Part shown: in pieces, positions 1 through 5,812 of the stretch
Numbering within the stretch: the first letter of the stretch is position 1
Layout: the number at the start of each line of letters is the position of its first letter
NCBI GenBank assembly: GCA_937911265.1
Contig: CALDRG010000105.1
Coordinates: forward strand, 1 to 8,423
Direction of reading: 5' to 3'
Source of the DNA: Thalassarchaeum sp002495735
GTDB lineage: Archaea; Thermoplasmatota; Poseidoniia; Poseidoniales; Thalassarchaeaceae
Length of the DNA stretch: 8,423 nt
Notes under the pieces: model-generated
What the model was told of the DNA's origin: nothing
Database searches by the model: none
Seen by the model: only the letters and a program-made list of their open reading frames with translations
Translations under genes and position numbers: made by a program

Positions 1-594
1 ATCTCGGGAAATGACACCCTCTTCGTAGCTGTAGTGTATCGGCTCTCCTGTGGGTATCTCGAGAGAGACGATGTCCTCGGGGCTTATTCTATCAATGTGC
101 ATCACAATAGAGCGCAGCGAGTTGCCGTGAGCCGAGACTAGGACGTTCTTGCCGTCGACTAGATCCGGTACTATTTCCTCGGCAAAGTAGGGAATGGTCC
201 TCTCGGCCGTCATCTCTAGACTCTCGCCATCAGGAGGGGCGACATCGAACGAACGGCGCCAGATGTGCACCTGCTCCGCACCGTGCTTCTCCGCCGTTTC
301 AGCCTTGTTCAGGCCCTGTAGCGCACCATAGTGGCGCTCGTTAAGCCTCCAGTCATACGTCGTCGGAACATCTTCTGAGGCCTCGTTGTTCCGCATGATA
401 ATCTCAGCAGTCCTTTGCGCTCTAACGAGATCGCTCGTGTGGACGATGTCAATTCGAATCTCTGCCAGTTGACGTCCAGCCTCCTCAGCCTCTTCCACAC
501 CCTGCTCGGAGAGGCCGATATCAGTCCAACCAGTGAAGCGATTGGAGGCATTCCAGACCGATTGGCCGTGGCGGACCAGAATGAGTCTGGCCAT
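1..594 (-). CDS. gpmA: 2,3-bisphosphoglycerate-dependent phosphoglycerate mutase (partial, C-terminal end cut by window edge)
   Basis: Cytosolic glycolytic/gluconeogenic enzyme interconverting 3- and 2-phosphoglycerate through a phosphohistidine. The 198 visible residues open with LILVRHGQSVWN (Arg8 and phospho-acceptor His9), then FTGWTDIGLSEQG, HTSDLVRAQRT (Arg58), the near-invariant RLNERHYGALQGLNKAET (Glu86) and SAHGNSLRSI (second catalytic His156). From memory of E. coli GpmA, about 25 residues that follow the VTPP segment there are absent here (VAPPDGESLE), so this is the short dPGM form; by the same comparison only a handful of C-terminal residues lie beyond the edge. The ATG at 594 is 9 bases after the stop of the upstream channel gene, with GGTG five bases before it as a modest Shine-Dalgarno site, so the two genes are probably co-transcribed. 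The frame is intact to base 1. Function is near certain; the exact C-terminus is not visible. Confidence 0.95.
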   Translation of the reverse strand, partial: MARLILVRHGQSVWNASNRFTGWTDIGLSEQGVEEAEEAGRQLAEIRIDIVHTSDLVRAQRTAEIIMRNNEASEDVPTTYDWRLNERHYGALQGLNKAETAEKHGAEQVHIWRRSFDVAPPDGESLEMTAERTIPYFAEEIVPDLVDGKNVLVSAHGNSLRSIVMHIDRISPEDIVSLEIPTGEPIHYSYEEGVISRD

Positions 595-603
595 GTCTGC
601 ACC

Positions 604-1701
604 CTACATCTGGGCCCGGCGCCGCGGCTCGTGGAAAACCAAACCGCTCTCGTTGCCCCTAGCCCGAGCCATCAGCAAAATGTCCTCGGTGAACTCCCTC
701 TGGGTCCTTCCAGAGGAAGCACAGTAGAAGTTGGTTGAAACCGTAATCTTCGATGGAAGAGTCTCAGTGACGCGAACCCACGAGTCCTCGCGCTTGGTAG
801 ATCTAGGATCTGCAATCACCTGCTCGCAGAGGGATTCACAGAACTGACGGAGCTGGGCAGCATCGCTATCCTCCTCAAAATCGAAACGCGGGCGAATCCT
901 ACGGAATCTTCGGTGACTGAAGTTTTCAACCGGGGAGTTGGTGATGTTGGAGTTGGGGATTGTAATCATCGTGTCTGCCCCCGTCCTCAGCATGGTGGTG
1001 CGCAGGCCGATGGTGACGACCTCGCCCTCGGCATCCTCGACGACAATCCAGTCACCGACATTGAACGGCTGGTCGATGATTATCGAAATAGCCCCGAAGA
1101 CGTTCGCCACAGAGTCCTTCGCTGCAAGTGCCAGAGCCAGGCCAGTGATTCCAAGACCTGCGATGAGGCCGTTGAGGTTGACCCCGAACAGTCCTGCTAT
1201 CACGAAGAACCCGACCACTACCACAGCGAGTCGCCCTATTGACTCGGCAACGCTAGCCAGCGAGCGGCGAGCCGCCATATCGTCTCCCTCGACCACGATG
1301 AAAGCATCGAGGTAGTCGACCAATCGGTATGCTGTCAGAAGCACGAGTAGAATGAATCCTGCCCATGAGATTACCTCTACAGTGTCTATCAGATCGGCGT
1401 CCCAAACGGGTGCTGCGTTCACGTACTCTCCCATTTCGTCTGTAGCGGAGAGCCAATCCAGTGAGAGCCACATTACAAAGAATACGACCATCCACCTAAG
1501 TGACTTGGGAGGAAGCACATTCTCGCTGCTTATCCTTTCAATTTTGGAGAATACATCCATCAGCCGCGGGAAGATCATCCGTCTGGAGAGTATTCCAGCT
1601 GCCATACTGAGTGCAGCACAAGCGATTACAACAACCAGAGTCCCTGTTGAGAATCCACCAATTGTGGCATCGCAACACATGAAATTATCGAGTCTGTCCA
1701 T
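604..1701 (-). CDS. MscS-family mechanosensitive ion channel
   Basis: Inner-membrane channel that opens under membrane tension and releases solutes on hypo-osmotic shock. The 365-residue protein has predicted membrane segments at about 18-38, 70-86, 108-128 and 154-172, then the pore helix 173-197 with the Gly/Ala packing typical of MscS TM3 (GLIAGLGITGLALALAAKDS). The family signature follows: NVFGAISIIIDQPFNVGDWI (201-220), a beta domain with GEVVTIGLRTTMLRT, then TIPNSNITNSPVEN (about 247-260). A mixed alpha/beta C-terminal domain runs to the end. It has more N-terminal segments than the three of E. coli MscS and lacks a large periplasmic domain. I chose the ATG at 1701 because longer in-frame versions run into the peptidase gene and add an Arg-rich, non-family stretch. 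No good Shine-Dalgarno site lies at the right distance (a G-run sits about 19 bases upstream), so the message may be leaderless. It is the first gene of a two-gene unit with the phosphoglycerate mutase. Confidence 0.92.
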   Translation of the reverse strand: MDRLDNFMCCDATIGGFSTGTLVVVIACAALSMAAGILSRRMIFPRLMDVFSKIERISSENVLPPKSLRWMVVFFVMWLSLDWLSATDEMGEYVNAAPVWDADLIDTVEVISWAGFILLVLLTAYRLVDYLDAFIVVEGDDMAARRSLASVAESIGRLAVVVVGFFVIAGLFGVNLNGLIAGLGITGLALALAAKDSVANVFGAISIIIDQPFNVGDWIVVEDAEGEVVTIGLRTTMLRTGADTMITIPNSNITNSPVENFSHRRFRRIRPRFDFEEDSDAAQLRQFCESLCEQVIADPRSTKREDSWVRVTETLPSKITVSTNFYCASSGRTQREFTEDILLMARARGNESGLVFHEPRRRAQM

Positions 1702-1787
1702 GGTGCGGCCGAGGTCGCCCCCCTCAAAAGGCTGGCGGCGACGACGCCTTCGATAGAATGTCCGCGGATGAGCTTGGCAGGTACCCC

Positions 1788-1802
1788 CGGTCCTATGGAC
1801 CG
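1788..1802. promoter_or_regulatory. Operator-like inverted repeat CGGTCC-TAT-GGACCG
   Basis: Two perfect 6-base arms flank a 3-base centre, 49 bases before the peptidase start and 86 bases from the channel start. A 15-base dyad of this shape in a divergent promoter region is the size bound by many dimeric helix-turn-helix regulators. No regulator gene lies in the window, and one such palindrome can arise by chance, so the regulatory role is a suggestion only. Confidence 0.3.
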
Positions 1803-1839
1803 CTTCTCCGAGGGATTGAATACCGTCCCTATGGTCGCA

Positions 1840-1845
1840 GAGGTG
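1840..1845 (+). promoter_or_regulatory. Ribosome binding site of the M14 peptidase gene
   Basis: GAGGTG, complementary to the 3' end of 16S rRNA (CACCUC), ends five bases before the ATG at 1851. It decides the start: in-frame upstream codons back to 1758 lack such a site and would put about 31 extra residues before the signal peptide. Confidence 0.8.
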
Positions 1846-1850
1846 TTCAG

Positions 1851-4019
1851 ATGTCCCCAAGAGACGCCACACGTGCCGAGCAAGCAGAAGCGCGCTCCCG
1901 CCGAGTTCCTTTGACAGCAATGCTCCTACCATTCCTGCTGTCCATGCTCTCTCCAGTGGCACTAGCACCAATCTCTACAGCCCAAGAAACTGGCCCAGGA
2001 GTTTCTCCAGAGGATATCTGGTCAGTTGAATATGCAAACCAGATCTTCCCTTGGGGACCACATGGCGATTTCGATCAACTCCAATTCCGGTCCTATCATG
2101 ACTACTTCTCTATGAAGGAGAGGATGCAGACTTTGGCTGCGTACCATCCTGATTTTCTGCAATTCCACGAGGGACTATTGGGTGGCGTGAACGCACGCGG
2201 CGACGAGATGACCTCCGACGAATACGAGGGCTGGTTCTACAATCATCCAAGCCCATGGATCAAAATTACCGGCAATGTACAGGGAGGGGAATTCAATGAT
2301 TTCGTCGGCGATGACGGAAACTACGCAGACCGACCCGACGTGATGTTGGTGGGAAACCACCATGCTAGGGAGTGGATGTCTTACGAAGTCCCCATGTTCT
2401 TTCTAGAGACAATCGCCTTCTATTATGGCAAGGCAGGCATTGACAACGATGGAGATGGGAAAATCGATGAGGACGGCTGGGACGGCATTGACAATGACGG
2501 CGATTGCTGGCTGTTGAACGCAACCAATCAAGATAGCAATGGCGACGGCCAGCCCTGCGGTCCGGGAGATCTAGGGGTGGACGAGGATTTCAGCGAGCAG
2601 TTCATCACTGATCTTGTCAACACCCGCGAGATATACCTCATCCCCATGCTGAATGTAGATGGGAACAGATACGACCGAGAGGAGTATTGCGGTGAGACCG
2701 CATGGGAGAACTGCAGGACTTCGGGATGGAGGAAAAATCTACGCGACAACACCCATACAGGCAGCACGCCAATCCCAGATATCGATGAAGAGGTTGATGA
2801 GGGGTGCGACGGAGTAGATCTGAATCGAAACTTTCAGTTCGAGTGGGGAGCTCCGCTTGGCGCCACCGGACCTCTTTTCCCCGGTGTCTGCTATGCTGGT
2901 GGCCCTAACAACGACGTCTACAACGGACCTGTGAACTACGAAGACAACGATGGCGACGGCCTAGTCAATGAGGACCACGTGGATGGGAAGGACGACGATG
3001 GAGATGGCCAGACCGATGAGGACTGGATGGGGGGCAACTCTGAGCCAGAGACGAAGTTCATCCAGGACATGACGGAGATGAACGACGACGACCTAGACGG
3101 CGCCTCTGACTTCAAGGCAACACTGACATGGCACTCTTATTCGGAGTTAGTGCTGTGGCCATGGGGGCACTGCACTAACTGCTACACCCCAGATGATGAA
3201 TACCTCGTATACCACGGCAACATGATGGGACAAATGACAGACTATGCTCCTATGCAGTCATCCGATCTTTACCCTACCACTGGCGATTTCTGCGACTGGC
3301 ACTACGGAGTCCACAATTCATACTGCTACACCATCGAAATCGGGAACGCCTTCCACGAGCTTCCCGGGGATATCGCGCACATCGCGGTGCGAAACATCGG
3401 AGTCGCATTCTACATGACGGAGATTGCCGATGACCCCAGATACCGCGCCATCGTAGGAATAGAGAACACCACTGCTCGACAATGGCTTGCTGACCCTGCC
3501 AATGTAACGGTCCCGGCCAAAGGAGACATTCCAATCGGGCTTTGCCTCGATCCCGCATTCCCATTCACTCCGGACATAAACAGAACTCACTTGATGTGGC
3601 GATTCGTAGAGCCGACCAGACAGCAGAACGAATTCGGACCCACTGAATGGGTGGATGTGCCCTGGAAGATGTCAGGGTTCTCAGAGTCGGAGGATATGTG
3701 CAGTTTGCTGGACGGCTCGAACGGAACCCTGCTCCATAGTTACATCCCACACCCCGATACCTTGGCTGGAAAAATCCAGTACAAGGCGATGTTAGGGACG
3801 GTCAATGGCGCCTTCCCGTTCTCCTACCCTTCTCTAGATGAAGGAGGGAACTACTACGAGTTAGGAATACCCTACAGGGCTTCATTCGGCTCAACCATTT
3901 TGGCAGTGATGATGTTCCTAGTGATAGCGAGCTTCGTCTGGGGCGGCCTCGGCTACACCTTACGCGCCATGTTCGATGACGAACGCGGCGTAATCGGTTT
4001 GCCGGAGGATGGCGGATGA
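1851..4019 (+). CDS. Secreted, membrane-anchored M14 zinc carboxypeptidase with calcium-binding loop insertions
   Basis: This 722-residue exported metallopeptidase should remove C-terminal residues from peptides outside the cell. N-terminal signal: basic region with Arg15/17/18, hydrophobic core 21-40, likely cleavage after about Ala44. The catalytic domain (about 75-525) has the M14 zinc site HAREW (His171, Glu174) and WHSYSE (His428). Other matches to carboxypeptidase A are GWRKN (Arg294, as Arg127), DLNRNF (Asn325-Arg326, as Asn144-Arg145), Tyr474 (as Tyr248) and general base Glu496 in YTIEIGN. Asp/Gly calcium loops of thrombospondin type 3 style interrupt the domain at 198-233, 365-391 and, degenerate, 412-420. 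A probable beta-sandwich (about 550-675) carries four N-x-T sequons (539, 551, 577, 624); a fifth is at 223. One C-terminal membrane helix (about 680-702) and a short charged tail follow, so the enzyme is anchored rather than released. Twelve cysteines fit extracellular disulfides. The stop codon overlaps the next start (ATGA), indicating translational coupling with the transporter. Substrate preference cannot be read with confidence. Confidence 0.92.
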   Translation: MSPRDATRAEQAEARSRRVPLTAMLLPFLLSMLSPVALAPISTAQETGPGVSPEDIWSVEYANQIFPWGPHGDFDQLQFRSYHDYFSMKERMQTLAAYHPDFLQFHEGLLGGVNARGDEMTSDEYEGWFYNHPSPWIKITGNVQGGEFNDFVGDDGNYADRPDVMLVGNHHAREWMSYEVPMFFLETIAFYYGKAGIDNDGDGKIDEDGWDGIDNDGDCWLLNATNQDSNGDGQPCGPGDLGVDEDFSEQFITDLVNTREIYLIPMLNVDGNRYDREEYCGETAWENCRTSGWRKNLRDNTHTGSTPIPDIDEEVDEGCDGVDLNRNFQFEWGAPLGATGPLFPGVCYAGGPNNDVYNGPVNYEDNDGDGLVNEDHVDGKDDDGDGQTDEDWMGGNSEPETKFIQDMTEMNDDDLDGASDFKATLTWHSYSELVLWPWGHCTNCYTPDDEYLVYHGNMMGQMTDYAPMQSSDLYPTTGDFCDWHYGVHNSYCYTIEIGNAFHELPGDIAHIAVRNIGVAFYMTEIADDPRYRAIVGIENTTARQWLADPANVTVPAKGDIPIGLCLDPAFPFTPDINRTHLMWRFVEPTRQQNEFGPTEWVDVPWKMSGFSESEDMCSLLDGSNGTLLHSYIPHPDTLAGKIQYKAMLGTVNGAFPFSYPSLDEGGNYYELGIPYRASFGSTILAVMMFLVIASFVWGGLGYTLRAMFDDERGVIGLPEDGG
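2436..2549 (+). repeat. Calcium-loop repeat cluster 1 inside the M14 peptidase (residues 196-233)
   Basis: The encoded protein reads GIDNDGDG at 196-203, GIDNDGDC at 212-219 (period 16) and DSNGDG at 228-233. The first copy continues as KIDED, giving the D-x-D-G-D-G-x-x-D-E-D spacing of thrombospondin type 3 calcium loops, also close to EF-hand and dockerin loops. It lies shortly after the HxxE zinc ligands, so it is an insertion within the peptidase fold and not a separate tail domain. Calcium binding is inferred from the acidic spacing. Confidence 0.75.
2943..3023 (+). repeat. Calcium-loop repeat cluster 2 inside the M14 peptidase (residues 365-391)
   Basis: Two further loops, DNDGDGLVNED (365-375) and DDDGDGQTDED (381-391), again repeat with a period of 16 residues. 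They sit between the substrate-binding Asn-Arg pair (325-326) and the third zinc ligand His428. A degenerate copy (DDDLDG, 412-417) follows. The same period in both clusters suggests they arose by duplication of one unit. Confidence 0.75.
4004..4008 (+). promoter_or_regulatory. Ribosome binding site of the NSS transporter gene, inside the peptidase coding region
   Basis: GGAGG ends seven bases before the ATG at 4016. It lies within the last codons of the peptidase, whose TGA (4017-4019) overlaps the transporter ATG. A strong site plus the overlap points to coupled translation of the pair from one message. Confidence 0.75.
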
Positions 4020-5812
4020 ACTCGGAGGAACCCTCGTCTGACCAGTTCAGTGGCCGAATGGGACTAATCTTCGCCACCATCGGTGCCGCCATAGGAACCG
4101 GTAACATCTGGCGCTTCCCTAGGATGGTAGGTGCCAACGGCGGTGGCTCGTTCCTAGTCCCCTGGCTGATTTTCCTTTTTCTCTGGTCCATTCCACTAAT
4201 CATAGCCGAGTTCGCCCTTGGGAAGAGGAGCAGGACTGGCACAGTGGGTACTTTCAGGTTATTCGCCGGTAACAACTTCGCTTGGATGGGGCTCTGGACA
4301 GCATGGATCTCCACTGCCATCGGGTTCTACTACGCCGTCGTAACAGGGTGGTGCCTGAACTACTTCCAGTCTGCCGTTAGGGGCGGTCTCGGAAGCAAGG
4401 TAGACACAGTAGAGGTCTGGAATTCATTCCTACAATCATGGGAGCAGGTGGTATTCTTCCAACTCATAGCGGTATTGATCACCATGGCTGCAATTTGGAG
4501 GGGCGCCAAGGCGATTGAGAAGGTCAATGTCATTCTGATGGTATCGCTGTTCGTACTGCTCTTCTCCGCCTTGTTCCTCGCCTTCGTGATGGACTTCGAA
4601 GATGGAACCCTCGACGGCTTTGTCTACATGTTCAGCATCCAGCCTGAGTACCTCATGGAGCCAGAGACCTGGATCAATGGACTCTCACAATCAGCGTGGT
4701 CCTGCTCAGCTGGAATGGGCATGGCTATCACTTACTCGGTATACATGAGGAAGGACGAGGACACGACCCTCAATGCTGCCACCATGTGCCTCGCTAACAA
4801 CAGCATAAGCATCATCGCGGGACTGACTGTCATGATGGCGGTATTCGCAGTGGTGGACGACCCCCTGAGCGCCGTGGGAGCTGGTAGTTCTGCAATCACA
4901 TTCCTAGTTCTGCCCGAGGTCTTCGCGCAGGCACCCGGGGGTAGCGTGGTACAACTCATCATGGTCACCGTATTCTTCCTCGCACTTTCATTCGCAGCAC
5001 TCACCTCGATGATATCCACAGTGGAGCTCTGCGTCAGGAACTTCGTCGACCACGGAGTGGACAGATCACAGGCAGTGGGATTCACGGCTGTCTCGATATT
5101 CCTCTTCGGTCTGCCCAGCGCTATGTTGTGGATTCGCATGGACTCGGCAACTGGAGTAGCATTCCCGCAGTTCCTCGAAGTCCAGGATCACATCTGGGGC
5201 TACGGCCTGATGTTCAGCGGACTCTTCATCGCCTACAGCATCTGGAAGTACGGATGGAGCAGGTACAAGGTGTGGCAGGCCGAGAACGACATCAGTGACT
5301 TCAGCATCCGTGACTATCTAGACAACGGAGTCTCCTCGTTCCGTGACGATTTCATTAACACGGGTGACAACGACTGGTGGATAGGCCGCTGGTGGGACTA
5401 CATCATGTATCTGGGCTTCCCACTGATGTTCGCAGTACTGATGATATCCTACTTTGTCGACCTGCTAGTCAATGTCCACGACCCGTGGAACCCCTCGAAC
5501 CCCCATGGGATCTCGATTATTCTCCTATTCTGGGGGATAACCGCATCCCTTTTTATCGGACTCAACAGGTACGTCTTGGTTAATCGTGTAACCTCTATGA
5601 ATGGATCTTTATGGCCACAGAATTGGGACTTAGAACCACGTCCACTTTACAGGAACGTGCCCGAGGGAGCGGATGCACCAATTGACATGTTGCCAGGGGG
5701 CGACGATCCGTTTGTCGTGCAGGCTGGCGAAGCACTTCCTGACACATTTGTCGACGAGTATGGCGAGACCCAAAGCCATTCGACGGCAACTGTTGAAGCA
5801 GAACTCGTATGA
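4016..5812 (+). CDS. Sodium:neurotransmitter symporter (NSS/SNF) family amino-acid transporter
   Basis: A 598-residue membrane protein of the LeuT-fold NSS family, which imports amino acids driven by the sodium gradient. TM1 holds GTGNIWRFP (27-35) followed by ANGGGSF (40-46), the family hallmark. About 12 membrane segments can be placed: 15-37, 43-65, 88-118, 144-161, 170-192, 233-254, 267-290, 311-342, 354-372, 392-412, 463-487 and 508-530. TM6 has the unwound SAGMGMAITYSVY pattern, and TM8 has Thr330-Ser331, matching the Na2 ligands Thr354-Ser355 of LeuT. Gly27 occupies the LeuT Gly24 (monoamine-carrier Asp) position, which favours amino-acid over monoamine substrates. Chloride-site equivalents are Gln235, Ser239 and Ser275, but Trp50 replaces the usual Tyr. 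A hydrophilic, Trp-rich loop of about 50 residues separates TM10 and TM11, and the last 60 residues form an acidic soluble tail. It starts within the peptidase stop codon and ends overlapping the next gene, so it is the middle of a coupled operon. The exact substrate is not predictable here. Confidence 0.93.
   Translation: MNSEEPSSDQFSGRMGLIFATIGAAIGTGNIWRFPRMVGANGGGSFLVPWLIFLFLWSIPLIIAEFALGKRSRTGTVGTFRLFAGNNFAWMGLWTAWISTAIGFYYAVVTGWCLNYFQSAVRGGLGSKVDTVEVWNSFLQSWEQVVFFQLIAVLITMAAIWRGAKAIEKVNVILMVSLFVLLFSALFLAFVMDFEDGTLDGFVYMFSIQPEYLMEPETWINGLSQSAWSCSAGMGMAITYSVYMRKDEDTTLNAATMCLANNSISIIAGLTVMMAVFAVVDDPLSAVGAGSSAITFLVLPEVFAQAPGGSVVQLIMVTVFFLALSFAALTSMISTVELCVRNFVDHGVDRSQAVGFTAVSIFLFGLPSAMLWIRMDSATGVAFPQFLEVQDHIWGYGLMFSGLFIAYSIWKYGWSRYKVWQAENDISDFSIRDYLDNGVSSFRDDFINTGDNDWWIGRWWDYIMYLGFPLMFAVLMISYFVDLLVNVHDPWNPSNPHGISIILLFWGITASLFIGLNRYVLVNRVTSMNGSLWPQNWDLEPRPLYRNVPEGADAPIDMLPGGDDPFVVQAGEALPDTFVDEYGETQSHSTATVEAELV

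Larger units (their letters stand above)
1702..1850. promoter_or_regulatory. Divergent intergenic region between mscS-type and M14 peptidase genes
   Basis: This 149-base gap separates two divergently transcribed units and must hold both promoters. It contains a perfect inverted repeat at 1788-1802, a weaker one at 1811-1830 (AGGGA, 10 bases, TCCCT), and the peptidase ribosome binding site at 1840-1845. AT-rich pieces that could act as weak TATA elements are TTGAATA (1816-1822, plus strand) and the stretch around 1750-1758, but neither fits an archaeal BRE/TATA pattern well. Promoter positions are therefore inferred from gene layout, not read directly. Confidence 0.6.

Noticed and set aside
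415..738. Plus-strand open frame across the mutase/channel junction
   Set aside because: It is antisense to two well-conserved genes and its product has no recognisable family pattern.
1758..1850. In-frame upstream extension of the peptidase gene (31 residues)
   Set aside because: The ATG at 1851 has a strong GAGGTG five bases away and gives a normal signal peptide; the extension has no such site and would bury the signal sequence.
1702..1971. In-frame upstream extension of the MscS-type gene (about 90 residues)
   Set aside because: It overlaps the peptidase start and signal peptide region on the other strand, contains an Arg run unlike the family, and the natural start just before the first membrane segments is the ATG at 1701.
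3802..4320. 172-residue minus-strand open frame across the peptidase/transporter junction
   Set aside because: It lies opposite clearly conserved transporter TM1-TM3 and the peptidase anchor; its composition is that of a complementary-strand shadow.
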